A DNA stretch of 64,000 bases, taken from Epiperipatus broadwayi. Its lineage: Eukaryota > Onychophora > Udeonychophora > Euonychophora > Peripatidae. Below are positions 1-11,194 of this stretch, one piece after another. Both the position numbers and the translations under genes were made by a program. The notes beneath the pieces were generated by a model, which saw only the letters and a program-made list of their open reading frames with translations, was not told the DNA's origin and did no database searches. Where the stretch lies: assembly GCA_028023455.1 (NCBI GenBank), contig JAQFVV010012671.1:1195839-1259838 (forward strand), read 5' to 3'. Every line of letters starts with the position of its first letter. The first letter of the stretch is position 1.

Positions 1-348
1 TTATAAAAAAGGTTAAGAATGGATGGGAAGTAAGAAATAGACAAAGGGCAGCTTATTTATAGGTATATGTTAGATAGAACATATTCTATAAATGAGAAAT
101 TGGAAAAAATTATGTGAGAGAAATAATGTTGTTTGTGGATGTGTAGGATTTTTTTTATTAGTAAGAGGAGTTATATAGTAAAGATGGTTTGTGCTTAGCA
201 AAACAAGAAAGCATTAGGGGATTTGATTTATAAAAAATATTATAATTCAGGAAACTTATAAAGGGTGGTAGGTTTTAAATTACAGTATTATAAAAAAGGT
301 TAAGAATGGATGGGAAGTAAGAAATAGACAAAGGGTAGCTTATTTAGA
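1..348 (+). repeat. Short direct duplication at the window edge
   Basis: About 58 bases at 1-58 recur almost unchanged at 289-346, starting with ttataaaaaaggttaagaat. The stretch between them is AT-rich and not obviously coding. It may be an internal tandem duplication in the LINE 5' region, or the junction of two LINE copies. Confidence 0.7.
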
Positions 349-469
349 TATAAATGTAGGTGTGAAGAGAGACTGGGTCTGTAAAACTAATGATAAACAA
401 TCTAATTACAAATGTAATAGAGAAGAAAGAGTCAAAAGAATTTATAAAAGGGTAGTAAGAAATAAAGAA

Positions 470-1140
470 ATTGTTAAAATTGGATGTTTGAATATGCAAG
501 GTGGTAGGAGACCAGAAAAGTGAATGGAATTAAACAAAGCAGTTAAAAATAAAGAGCTTGAGATATTAGCAGTAGTGGAAACACATCTAAAAGAAGAAGA
601 ACCTAAACTGGAAGACATGATATGGCAGGGTATAAATAGAAAAGAAAAAAGTGGTGGTGGTATAGGAGTTACGTCAAAAAATATTTAAATATTGGTGTGT
701 CAAGAACATTTGTGGTTTGACATAAGGTTAGGAAAACAATAAAGGATGGTGGCTATAGTGTATATGGCTACTGGAGATAGTCAAACTATAATAGAGTGGA
801 ACAGTAGCATATATGAATGTCAAGTTAAAGATATACAGTGTTTGAAAAAAAGAGAAGAAAATAATGGTTATAGGGGATATGGATAGGCATATTGAAGAAA
901 TTGATGTGGATAACAAGAATGGACAGCTTTTGAAATTTTTTTTTATCAGAAAGTGAATTTGAGCATTGGAAATTTATCAAATATTTATGGGGACAATACA
1001 CATAATCTAGAAATAATATATTTCACACAATAGGTTATGTATTAGTAGAGAAAGTGAGAATGAATAAAATGCAGAAAATTAAAGTGTTGATAATGAAGAG
1101 AGAGTATGTAATGGTGATCATAATTTCTTTATAATAGAAA
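470..1140 (+). pseudogene. LINE endonuclease domain (APE-like), broken
   Basis: Short conserved blocks of an APE/exonuclease III-type endonuclease appear in the right order. They are CLNMQGG near 488 (the N-containing first motif), AVVETHL near 570 (catalytic Glu), VIGDMDRHIE near 866 (matching the usual GDFN-x-H block, with N replaced by D) and CNGDHNFF near 1109 (the final (S)DH block). This domain nicks target DNA to prime reverse transcription. Several stops and frame changes lie between the blocks, so no intact protein can be made. The identification rests on motif order and spacing, not on a search. Confidence 0.75.
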
Positions 1141-1756
1141 TGGTTAGTAATGTGATGGAAAATAGTAATAAAAGTGGAAAGATTAGTGAAAGATGTCAAT
1201 GGATAATGAAGGATAAGAATAAGTTACAAGAATGTAAAATAAAAGTAGAAAAAAAATCATGGAAGAGTTTCTTGGGTATAAATATAAAGAACTGGTGTGA
1301 TGAAGTAGTAAAAGTGGCAAATAGGGTTTTAGATGAGAATATTCAGAAGAATAAAAGTAATAGAAAAGTGAGAATTAGTAAAAGTGTACAAGACAGAGGG
1401 AAAGCATGCAGAGAATATAAATGTGCTATTAGAAACAAATAAAGTGAAAAAGATGTTAAAATTAAATGGGGAAAATATTTAAAAAAAGTTGGCTAAAATA
1501 GACAATTATAAAGAGAGAATGAAATGAAATAGTAATTTATTGGAGGATATTAATAAAAGTGGAAGAGATGGGAGTAAAACATTTTGGAAATATATTAAAA
1601 GAAGGAATGTGAGGGAGAGAGAAATAGTATTACTAAATGATGAGAAAAAGAATGTAGCTCTAGAGAAGAATTAGCCAATCTTAAATAAGTATGTAATGGA
1701 TATAGAAAAGATATTTGATGTAAAGGACAGAGTGATAACAAACATAAAAGCATATA

Positions 1757-2060
1757 TATAAATCAGCATTTATTTTTTATAGCATCTGTATACAATTGTA
1801 ATCACATTCATATCGGCTTTTTCAAACCAAATTGTGCAAACGCTTTTTGCGAGTGTTAAATAATAAATGAATACTCTCTGACCCATACAAGATATAGAAT
1901 TTATGCAGCAATAAAAGGAATCCTCTTATTACTATGACTCAAATATTTATATATGAGCAAATCTATATCTTGTATGGGTCAGAGGGTATTCATTTATTAT
2001 TTAACACTCGCAAAAAGCGTTTGCACAATTTGGTTTGAAAAAGCCGATATGAATATGATT
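1757..2060. mobile_element. Foldback element inserted in the LINE, with target duplication
   Basis: Two inverted arms, about 1798-1900 and 1958-2060, read as near-perfect reverse complements around an AT-rich spacer of about 55 bp. The insertion is flanked by a 13-bp direct repeat ataaaagcatata (1744-1756 and 2061-2073), which looks like a target-site duplication. The LINE reading resumes after it. The left side carries about 40 bp (1757-1797) with no partner in the right arm. No coding capacity. It is either a MITE-like DNA element or an inverted dimer of a short retroelement. Confidence 0.8.
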
Positions 2061-2079
2061 ATAAAAGCATATAGTAATG

Positions 2080-2920
2080 GAAATATTAGGTTTACAGAAA
2101 ATGAATTGAATGAGGCAGAGAAGAAATTGGAAAGTGGAAAGGCAAGAGGTTTGAATGGTTGTTTAGCAGAGATGGTGATGAATTTAGAAAATAAAACAAA
2201 TTAAATCTATTATTATGTTTTAATAAGATGGCACAAAAAACAGAATTTCCAGATAACTGGAATAGTACAAGAGTAAGGCTATTATTTAAAGGAAAGAGTG
2301 AAAATCATAGAAAGTTAAACAATTATAGACTGATAATGGCAACACCATTATTATATAAAGTTTTTGCACATAGTGTGGCTGGAATGGTGGCAAAATGGGT
2401 GAAAGAAAATAATATAGTGTTAGAAATGCAAGGAGGTATTCAAGCAGATAGGTATATAGGAGATAGTTTATTTGTAGTCACCCAACTTATAGATATGAGT
2501 AGGAATACAGGTAGACAGTTATATATCATTTTTATAGATATAGAGAAGGCATATGATAGAGTAAATAGAAATAGATTATGGGTAAGTTTAGAAAATTTGG
2601 GAATGAATGGAGCTTTAGTGGATCTTATTAAGAGATTGTATAAAAATAATTACTATACATATCAATTAGGAAATATAGAATCAATTAGAATTAAAAGTGT
2701 ACAGGACTAAGACAAGGCTGCCCTTTGTCAACTATTTTGTTTTAATTATACTTGAGAGAAATGGAGAGGTATAAAGACTAGGAATAGGGGTAGAAATACC
2801 ATTAATAGATGATAAGGGAAGGTATATATTATCAGGCCTTTAATTTGCTGATGATATGTTCTTGTGCACAGAGAGTAGGAAAACTATGGAAGTTTTTTTT
2901 TCATGTGTCAAAGCATCAGC
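2080..2920 (+). pseudogene. LINE reverse transcriptase domain, broken
   Basis: The RT palm and fingers are readable. KARGLNG near 2140 corresponds to the usual KAPGxDG. An uninterrupted stretch at 2228-2710 contains MQGGIQADR and the catalytic block FIDIEKAYDRVNR (first Asp of the active site). A frame change follows, then GLRQGCPLST near 2706. FADDMFL near 2838 gives the two catalytic Asp residues, with a stop just before it. Downstream a thumb-like region is heavily interrupted. Near 3780 a C-x2-C...H-x4-C pattern (KICKLCKERMENIRHFLIEC) matches the C-terminal zinc-knuckle-like motif seen in several LINE clades. The 5' half before 2060 is displaced by a foldback insertion. Confidence 0.85.
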
Positions 2921-4229
2921 CAGGAAGTGTGTGCAAGAATGGGTAAAGAGATGGGGATTAAATTTAATGAAGTCAAATCAAAAATAATGATGATAAATGC
3001 TGGGAAAGAGAAGAGAAAGACTTTTTATTGGGAGAAATAAAATTAAATGTGGTAAATAGATATACTGGGAATCATCTTAAGTAATCAGAGAAATTGCTTG
3101 GATGAATGGGAGAAAAAATTGATAAATGAAGCAAAGAAAAGAAAGAATTGATAAAGAAATCAACAATTTTTTCATATAATAAATATGATGTAGCAAGAAT
3201 TATATAGAAGGGAGTGGCAGTAGTAAGATTAACTTTAGGTAACAATGCATTATATATTAGTAAAGGAGTTAGATTACTTAGAAAATATACAAAGAGGAGT
3301 ATAAAGACATGTATTAGATGAAGATGTGTGGACAACAAAGAAGAAATGGTGTGGCTAATTTGTATGAGATCAAAAAGCAAAATGAAAATGTTCAGTAGAT
3401 TGCAATTTGTAGATAGCAAAATAGTATTTAATTGGGTTATGAGTAAAGGACAGACAACAAAATGAGTGAGAAAGGTAGTATGGTATGTAGAAGATTTGGA
3501 TAAAGACTTTCTGTCAGTATACTTATACAAAAGATAGGGTGATTGTGATAGGAGAATTGTTGATTGTTATAGTGGCAAAGAATGGGATAGAAGAATATGT
3601 GAGTTAAAGAGATGTAGAACTAGAATGGAAAGTAAAAAGGGTTTAAATATATATAGAAGTAAACAGAATATCGGGTATGAGTGAATTTATGATAATAGCA
3701 AGGAAAGTAGTTTACTGTTTAAGGCTAGAACAGGATTGTTAGCAACAAGGGAATATACACATAAATGGAAAAATGTGGGAAAATCTGCAAGTTATGTAAG
3801 GAACGCATGGAAAATATTAGGCATTTCTTAATTGAATGTAAATGTTTACAAGCAGAAAGGGTATAAATAATAAAGTTGTGGAAGAATAAATATAATCAAA
3901 GTGTATACTGAAAGTGGGTTCTTGGTTTTTATGCTGGGTTTGGAAAAAGATAAGGGGGTTTAGCTATAAAGACCTTAGGAGTGGACAAAGATAATATTGT
4001 GGAAATGGGATGTATCAGGATAGTGAAGAATAGAGGGAAAACTTAGGATGGGGAATGGTGAGGGAAGGTAAGAAGGTGAATGGGTTTCTCTGGGCATTGT
4101 GGCTGAGAGATTCCTGACTCCAAGAAAAGAGAAGCCCTAGTGCATCACATTGCATTACTGTTTTAATGGTAAGTGTAAGCATAGGAAGTGGTGATCACAA
4201 GATGTTTAGTGATAACCATCAAAAGAAAA

Positions 4230-4660
4230 AAACAATTATTAGTGTGGTAGTGTATCCTTATGTACCAAAAATAGAAGACAAATTAAAGAAAATTTGCAAA
4301 GAGTAAAATATCAGAATGTTTTTCCAGAGCCATACCACACTATGAGGAATTCTAACATCTACAAAACCTAAACTTGAAATGCTCAAAAGCAGAGTCTGTC
4401 TGTGAAATACCATATGAATGTGAAAAATGTATATTGGTGAGACCAGTTGCCCCATTGAAAAGAGATTGCATGAACATAAACTGATGATTAGAAGGAAGAA
4501 AACAGACATGTCTAAGGTAGCAGATCATATATGTACCAATGAATATATGTTCAATTGGGAAAATACAAAAATATTGGATAAAGAAAATATACAAAGTAGA
4601 AAATTTAAAGAAGCTGATTATATGACTATGGCAGACAACCCCTAAGTCAAATTAGTGTGA
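4230..4660 (+). pseudogene. Penelope-like element: connector and GIY-YIG endonuclease relic
   Basis: The plus strand encodes VYPYVPKIEDKLKKI near 4245, the PYVP-type connector between the RT and endonuclease of Penelope-like elements. It is followed by the GIY-YIG nuclease: MYIGETSCPIEKRLHEHK near 4427-4480, then VADHI (about 4517), NWENTKILD and KFKEADYMT. GIY-YIG nucleases cut DNA using the Tyr and the Arg of the R-L-x-E-H segment, both still visible. The region before the YIG motif has stops, so this is a 5'-truncated dead copy. No RT is present directly upstream, where the LINE ends. This element differs clearly from the one at 6730-8760. Confidence 0.8.
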
Positions 4661-4770
4661 CTATACATAATGTATGGAAACTACTAATCAACTTTGCTCT
4701 TAAAAAAGTAGAGAAATCAGGATATATCTCATAGATAAATATATAAAATTTCTACTGACTGTTGCTTTTG

Positions 4771-5000
4771 GAAGGATGGCTCAGTTGGTTTGAGCATTAC
4801 CTTAAAATTCAGTAATCAAGAATCTAAGGGTCCAGGTTCGATTCCCATGCTAGTACTGGCACTGGTTAGGCCAGCAACACCCGAAGAAAAGAGGAGTATT
4901 ATGCCTTTCAAAATATTGTGCATATCCTAACCTGCATGCTATGCTAACTGTTGAATGTATTTGGAATATTTAAATAAAGTTAAATTTTTCTAAAGACATT
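4771..5000 (+). mobile_element. tRNA-derived SINE, family 1
   Basis: The head contains an A-box-like tggctcagttgg near 4781 and a perfect B box ggttcgattcc near 4832, the internal RNA polymerase III promoter. A shared body follows (cagcaacacccgaagaaaag...) and a tail ending in taaatttttctaaagacatt. Related copies occur at 5590-5832 (minus), 5836-6062 (plus) and 28555-28965. It is non-autonomous and would depend on a LINE for copying. Spacing between the boxes is wide for a true tRNA, so this is not a functional tRNA gene. Confidence 0.85.
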
Positions 5001-5589
5001 CAATACTTATATTAGACAATGGAAACAGTCCAACATATAAATACAAATAGAAATATATTATATTTGATAGTAAGAGTTTAATTAAATTATGTAGACGGAC
5101 ATACATATTTATATTTGTAATAAGGAATTAAGTTTAAATTAATTTAATTTTAAAATAATCCAAGAGACTAAATTATTTATGTTACAGAAGAAATGAAAAC
5201 AGACAACTTGAATGAATAACCATAGAGGAACGATTAAATTCTTAATAAATAGATTTTATGCTTATCTTGTTATGATATATAAAAATATATTTTAATTTTT
5301 TAAAAAATAAATAATAGAATGCATTGGTATAAAAAACAGATTCCAGAGCCTTTAGTCTTACAGAAAATCTGCTGAATGAATGAGTAACGCTATAAAGAAG
5401 ATTAAAGAAAGAATCAAAAAGATGGACCAAGACCCAGATCAGTAAAAAGGGGCTCCAATCCACAGATATCACCTATAAAGATTTGACAGTGAGTCTAGGT
5501 TTTAATCAGGATACCTCAAATCATTATTTTTTATGTATATCTTAAGGCTAATTATTGTATTATAAGATTATAGCCATTATGGTACTATT

Positions 5590-5832
5590 TCCTCCTTCTA
5601 GAATTAATTATTAAATGTTTTTAGAAAAATTCAAACTTTAAAATTTTCAAATACTTTTACCTGTTAATTATAGCACACAAGATGATATATAATACAGTGT
5701 TTTGTGAGGTATTATTCTCTTCTCTTCTTCAGGTGCTTGATTAGTGACAGTATTACTGTGAGAATCAAACCTGGGACTTTTAGATTTGTGAATATGGAAT
5801 ATAAGGTAATCCTCTAATCAATTAGGCTATTC
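5590..5832 (-). mobile_element. SINE family 1, minus half of a head-to-head pair
   Basis: Reverse complement of the family-1 SINE. The tRNA-like head lies at the right end, with the B box read on the minus strand near 5765-5775. The tail ends near 5595 with the family's aatttttctaaaaacattt text. It abuts the plus-strand copy at 5836 with almost no spacer, so the two form a head-to-head inverted dimer. Confidence 0.75.
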
Positions 5833-5835
5833 TGT

Positions 5836-6062
5836 CAAAACCTTATTGGTTAGAGCATCACCTTAAATTCTGTATTTATTAATCTAAAAGTTTTAGGTTT
5901 GACTTTGAGGCTAGTACTATTACTAGTCAGGCTAGAAATACCTGAAGAAGAGAGGAAAATAATAACACTTGAAATGTTACTATGTGCTATAACTAAAAGC
6001 TGAATGTATTTGAAAATATTAAATAAACTTTGAATTTTTCTCAAGACATTTAATAAATAATT
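5836..6062 (+). mobile_element. SINE family 1, plus half of a head-to-head pair
   Basis: The plus-strand copy starts within the tRNA-like head (ttggttagagcatcaccttaa). It keeps a degenerate B box (aggtttgact), the cctgaagaagagagg body and the tail through tttttctcaagacattt. It is more diverged from the 4771 copy than a recent duplicate would be. Confidence 0.75.
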
Positions 6063-6855
6063 CTAGATGATGAAAATAATACAATGTGATATAATCACAG
6101 TAAAATGCCATTTTTATCACAAACTTTCAAACAAACATAGTGAATAAAATTTATGACCACTTTATTTCTGCTAATATAATACACATGCAAAAAGACAAAC
6201 TGCATTAAGAGCAAAACTTTAATAAGAAAATACTGTAGTGCTTAGCATGCTTTTGACAGATAATTGTCATAGATATAGTAGCCCTGACTATATATGTAAT
6301 GATGCAGAAGAAATTTAACCTTTCTGACATATGCTGTTTGTCAATGTATAAATCTCTATGCATTTAGCTGTCAATAAGAGTTTTTAAATCACAAGTGAAT
6401 CACTTTGATTTAAAGCATATTCATATATAAGCCAACACTACTGACCATGCTTATCTCAGGGCTTGAACCTATTGTGTGCCTGATATTATAATTGACAATT
6501 GAATTGTACAAATTTAGTTCATATGTGTTGAGTGCATTGAAATGCAGCAAGAAGCTGATAAAAGTAATGATACAGTGGCTAAACCCTTTTGAAAACTTAT
6601 TGTGTTCTCATAATCATAGCAAGATAAGAATATGAAAAAATGGGGAATATATATAAAACCAAAACTGTCTAACACTATACTAGCAAAAATAAAAATGCAA
6701 AACCATAAAACAATACAATACTAGATTAAATTCAAAATTTTACCAAAATCCTTACACAACCATGGTTTCATCTACTGCAAATAGACCTTCTCAAGTGAAA
6801 ATCAACCCAAAGGAAAACATATATATATATACAAACAAACAAACCTTCCCATAAT

Positions 6856-7131
6856 TCATTTCAAACTCCACCTTCCCTTAATATCAAAAGAAGTCTTCAT
6901 AAGATTGATAGCCTCAGAATCAAGGAGTTTTATCATCAAAGTCTCCTTTATTCTTTTTAACTCTTTCTTTTCATAAAAAATAACCGAAGCATTGTTAAAC
7001 AATATTCTATGACCTGTATTCAATTCATGAATATATAAAGCTGAGTTAAGATACCTATGTTTAACTCTACTTATATGAACCTTAACCCTTTCATTAAGGC
7101 TAAATTTACTCTGGCCTACATAAAATTCCAT
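6856..7131 (-). pseudogene. GIY-YIG endonuclease of the Penelope-like element
   Basis: An uninterrupted stretch of about 91 codons opening with MEFYVGQSKFSLNERVKVHI. YVG corresponds to the YIG half of GIY-YIG, and L-x-E-R-x-x-x-H is the catalytic-helix segment with its Arg. The GIY half is lost at the palindrome centre. Downstream are a conserved H (ELNTGHRILF) and an E-rich helix (YEKKELKRIKETLMI). It ends in a clean stop. The absence of internal stops over the whole nuclease suggests it decayed more recently than the RT. Confidence 0.8.
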
Positions 7132-7141
7132 GTAGTTGTGG

Positions 7142-7417
7142 TAAATTTTATGTAGGCCAGAGTAAATTTAGCCTTAATGAAAGGGTTAAAGTTCATATAA
7201 GTAGAGTTAAACATAGGTATCTTAACTCAGCTTTATATATTTATGAATTGAATACAGGTCATAGAATATTGTTTAACAATGCTTCGGTTATTTTTTATGA
7301 AAAGAATGAATTAAAAAGAAGAATAAAGGAGACTTTGATGATAAAACTCCTTGATTCTGAGGCTATCAATCTTATGAAGACTTCTTTTGATATTAAGGGA
7401 AGGTGGAGTTTGAAATG
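7142..7417 (+). pseudogene. Inverted second copy of the GIY-YIG endonuclease
   Basis: The plus strand encodes nearly the same nuclease (FYVGQSKFSLNERVKVHI onward to DIKGRWSLK and a stop). A small indel near 7307 breaks the frame relative to the minus copy. The two copies point away from a shared centre at about 7132-7141, so they are head to head. The inverted identity continues beyond the stop codons into the 3' flank (7418-7560 versus 6855-6730). Confidence 0.8.
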
Positions 7418-7829
7418 AATTATGGGAAGGTTTGTTTGTTTGTATATATATATATATGTTTTCCTTTGGGTTGATTTTCACTTGAGAAGGTCTATTTGTA
7501 GTAGATGAAACCATGGTTGCGTAAGGATTTTGGTAAAATTTTGAATTTAATCTAGTATTGTATTGTTTTATGGATCCCCAGCCAATGGTATTCAAATTTA
7601 TATAAATTAGATTATCCATTTTGTGGTGAGGGGGAAGCATGATTTATGGTTTATAGCATTGGTCTTATTGGCAATATACTAAGCCTCTTTAATTTTATGC
7701 TTAGAGTCATTTCTTTCAATGTATTATATTACAGCCAAAGTAGAATTAAATGAATGTCCTGTTGCCTTACTAGGAAGATAGTTATATTATTGCTTGTCAG
7801 ATGCTTCTATATAAATATTGATGTTGTGA

Positions 7830-8740
7830 AAGGTCTGTAAATAGGAATGCTTGCAATTCTCCATAATGCTAAGGGAAGTCAAATTCGAGTTTATCTTTGG
7901 AATTATTGATTAGTCTATTGGTTGAGGGAGTGGGGTGGAAACTTAAATGACATATTAGGGAGAAGGTTTTTTTGAATGATTTTGTTAGTATGGGAATGTA
8001 TGGCAGAAGTAACCATGGTCTATCATTATTGGGGGAGGGTAAATTTAGTTTGGCATAGAATTGATGACTTTTCTTATTAAGTGGCTATATTTCAATCTGA
8101 TGGATGTTAGAATCTTTTAAATATAGTTCTATATGTGCTTTGCAGGAGAATTCATGTTTGAATAGTAGATGATTATTATATAGTAAAGAAGGTAGACCCA
8201 CGAGTTTGCAAAACCGATGATTATTTGATTTGGGGTGTGTGAATCAGTGAACTTCAAGAGATTTAATGCACATTGAGTATTTTAGATGACTTATGTTTCT
8301 CTGTAAGAATATGTCTAAGTATTTCAGAGTTTGATATGAGTCTTCTTATTTAATGGTTATAAGTAAGGCCAAATGCATCTTGAGGTTTGCTTTGATGTTG
8401 TGGATTGAGGGCTCTGGTCCAGCTATAAAGATATTATCTATGTAACGTGTAGATGGAATCAGGGATATGTGTAAAGTGTGGTGGAAGAATTATGTCTTCA
8501 AAATGATTTAAGTATAGACTGGATATGCTGCCACTGAGAGGTAGATTCACAGGCCATCCATAAGTCATATTGTGAGATTGGCCATTAAATGTGGCTATAA
8601 CATTATTATCTAGCCAGAAGAGAAATGTGAGGATAAATTCAGTGCATATCAAAGAAAAATTGTGTTTGGAGTGCTTGGCTCTGATAATGTTAATTGAGAG
8701 TTTTCTATTAATTGAGTTGTAAAGGTCGGTGATCATATAT
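7830..8740 (-). pseudogene. Penelope-type reverse transcriptase and connector, broken
   Basis: The longest clean stretch (8736-8434) contains GWPVNLPLSGSISSLYLNHF, corresponding to the G-x-PLS-x-I-x-x-LYL-x-x-FE block of Penelope RTs. Next comes STRYIDNIFIAGPEPS near 8450-8405, the active-site motif, where the usual Y-x-D-D reads YIDN. After several stops, LPYIPILTKSFKKTFSL (near 8005-7955) matches the connector that normally precedes the endonuclease. The expected function, copying RNA at a nicked target, is lost here. Assignment rests on motif order. Confidence 0.8.
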
Positions 8741-9560
8741 TACAGGGAAGAGATGGTATCTCAATTTTAATTACCTGTGATCTTATGGATAATAATTTTG
8801 ATATTCGTAAATCTATAATTAAATGCTAAATATATAATTATGTATATTGCTTTGAAAAATACAGACATCGAATAATAATATTATATATATATATATATAA
8901 TGATGCAGAAGGCAATTAACCTTTCTGACATGGTCGAGGGCATGGAGATTTATACATTAATGAAGAGCACATGTTAGACAGATTAATTTCCTTCTGTATC
9001 ATTTAAACAAACAATATATAATTAAAAATAACTGTATTTTTAGTCTGCATTATTGAAATATGATTACAATAAATAATATGCAATAGGAGCTAATGTTATA
9101 AGTTAATGGGCAACATTTTTTTTTTTTGTAAGGGAAGCTTCCAGCTATCTTGAAGATAACATTAAGATCTTTGTCTTGACCTGATTATTCTTTTTTATAC
9201 TCATAGTTGCCACTTACTTAACAGAGAAAGGATAAATATTAAATAGCTTTATACATTTTAAAAAATTGCAAATTCAATGATTGCTGTATACAGATTGATG
9301 CTGACTGCTAGAATATTTCTGAAAAGTGGAGGTATATATAATGTAAAAGAATATCATCATAAAAAAGAGTCATTCAAAAGAAGCTATTAGTGGATAATAA
9401 GTTAACTGCTGTTTTTGTAAATTTGCTATATATTCTACTTTTAATTAATAATTATCATACTCATTTAAATTTAAAACACTAACATATATATTTATATAAA
9501 TGTAAACAAACTGGAAAAAGCAGCCCATCGATGTAGCTATCTAACTGTAATAATACTTAC

Positions 9561-9684
9561 ACGATCCATAAACGTTAAATCTAACAATGGTTGGCATATA
9601 AATGATCCTTGAGCAGAAAGGAAAAACATACATGCAGCTAATATCCAGAATTGAATTCCAGCTAAAATAGATATCATCCAGGCA
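9561..9684 (-). CDS. Prominin-like gene, exon E (membrane segment and C-x-P-L)
   Basis: Bordered on the minus strand by a pyrimidine-rich acceptor (attgtttag) and the strong donor gtaagtatt. It is 124 nt, enters after two bases of a codon and leaves in phase 0. It encodes AWMISILAGIQFWILAACMF followed by FLSAQGSFICQPLLDLTFMD. This is a hydrophobic segment long enough to span the membrane, then a conserved-looking C-Q-P-L. In prominins the fourth membrane segment is followed directly by a C-x-P-L/Y motif opening the second large extracellular loop, which fits. The local base composition is less AT-rich than the flanks. Alternative: another multi-span membrane protein. Confidence is high that this is an exon and moderate for the family. 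Confidence 0.75.
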
Positions 9685-9699
9685 CTAAACAATATATTA

Positions 9700-11190
9700 A
9701 AAATCATTTTTGTATCAAAATTATCATTTTTACCTATTTTATTAAATCAATTTTTAAAATTTTTTTGTCTTAATGTGTTTGCCTATTCTTCCTGATATTT
9801 CTGTTTTTATTTTTTGAGTATTGGTATATAAATACAATCTCCTCTTTTTATAAATCTATGCATCAGTGCCTCCTAGTGACCATAATGTGAAATAACATAA
9901 GATGATCTATAATAGTCAATTCCTAAACCGGAAACTAAAACAATATAAGGTTTTCTGGCACCAAATAACTAATATCATATATAGCTTATTACAGCTGATA
10001 AAGGCACTTCTCTTAATATCACAGTTCTCAACGCAAATTGGCAATTATCAAATATCTTATTTCACATAGAGCTCATTAAAGGAGGTTTCAATGTTTGGAG
10101 TGAGATAAAAATATATGGACATATTAAGCATCAGTATTGTTTTAAAAAATGATTTCTTAAATTGCTTTTATTTGAGATCTTATATTCACATTAAACAGAG
10201 TATCTTGAATAGCTTCTGAAATATATCCTTATAAAAAGTAATGTATTTGTATAAATTACATAGAAATAATTTTTATTTTTTTTTTTATTTTTTATGTATT
10301 CTAGTATTTGTTTTGCAATCCAACTATAAAATACCCTTTGACAAAATCTCATTTAATTTACTTTCAATGATCCTTAACCATGAGATGTCAGGAGATGCAA
10401 TAATGATATGTTTTATTAACTGATCATGAAGCCTTTTATCATGCTAAATGAGATCAGTAATCATATAATACAATTTCTAATTCAATTATTGAAAGATAAA
10501 TATACATATAAAATTTTTCTCTGACTAACTGAGATAGAACTGTTGTATTCCATTATTTGTGGCACAAATATTACTTGGTCTCAAGAACAAATGAACATCT
10601 TAATACTATTATTGTACCCTCACTAAGATATTTTTTGAGTTCATAAAGATACTTTTTAAATGATCACTTAACACAAACAGACATATATAAATATAAAAAA
10701 AATTGAATAAAAAAATCATAAACTAAAAAAAAATTATCTAACTTTAACAAAGTCTCTGATAATTTAAGTCATTTTAATGATCTCTATTACGATTGGTTAT
10801 AAAAAAAGGGATTGATATTTTTTTAATAGAAAACTACTTCATGTGAGTATATATTTATTGTTAGTTTTATTGATACTTTGAAATATTAAAATTTCCATTT
10901 AATTTTTTTTTTTTACTATAATTTTCTTATCACACCCATTAAAACAGCTTTAATATTACAAATCAGATCATCTTCTATAAAAAAAACTTTGTCTCTTACT
11001 TTTCTGTTTAAGATTAATAGCTATTTCTCTGCTTAAGACCTTCAATCATTTTTTCCTCCTATTTCTCATCCCCATATTCTCTTCTTATTATGTTTTATAA
11101 TTTTTCTGATCAAAGTACATTTTCAATGTAGTTTATATTCATAATTTTTTAATTATTTTTTTCCAATTATTTTTTTCAATACTTCTATAT
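9700..11190. other. Intron, nothing recognised
   Basis: AT-rich intron sequence of the minus-strand gene. Short open frames here are chance. I see no element or RNA gene. Confidence 0.5.
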
Positions 11191-11194
11191 TACT

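Larger units (their letters stand above)
1..4110 (+). mobile_element. Decayed non-LTR retrotransposon (APE-type LINE)
   Basis: A long LINE copy in sense orientation, open at the left edge of the window. In order it shows an APE-like endonuclease (about 480-1140), a linker, a reverse transcriptase (about 2080-2920) and a cysteine/histidine motif near the C terminus (about 3780-3850). Conserved pieces sit in different frames separated by stops and indels, so the copy is dead. The coding strand is unusually rich in A and G, unlike the flanks. A foldback element interrupts it at 1757-2060. The last part (about 3620-4110) is repeated at 20000-20510, which supports a dispersed family. The 3' end is not sharply defined; I place it near the text repeated in the second copy. 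Clade not assigned. Confidence 0.85.
6730..7560. repeat. Long palindrome (Penelope 3' end, head to head)
   Basis: About 400 bp on each side of 7132-7141 are near-identical reverse complements with only scattered differences (for example ctactgcaaat versus ctactacaaat). The spacer is about ten bases. DNA of this kind can extrude as a cruciform and is hard to replicate and assemble. Confidence 0.9.
6730..8760 (-). mobile_element. Penelope-like retroelement, decayed, minus strand
   Basis: Read on the minus strand, an RT segment (about 8740-8200) leads into a connector (about 8200-7830) and finally a GIY-YIG endonuclease (7131-6856). Between connector and nuclease lies an inverted second copy of the nuclease and its 3' flank (7142-7560). 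Related text occurs on both sides (gatgcagaag...ttaacctttctgacat at about 6302-6331 and 8902-8931). These could be terminal repeats or target-flanking repeats of the element. Several stops in the RT and connector make it inactive. Confidence 0.8.

Noticed and set aside
4427-4645. Independent homing endonuclease gene with GIY-YIG motif
   Set aside because: The upstream PYVP connector and the downstream VADH...NWENTKILD block place it in a Penelope-like element.
9170-9310. Minus-strand exon with donor gtaagtgg near 9215
   Set aside because: The phase required after exon E hits a stop before the donor.
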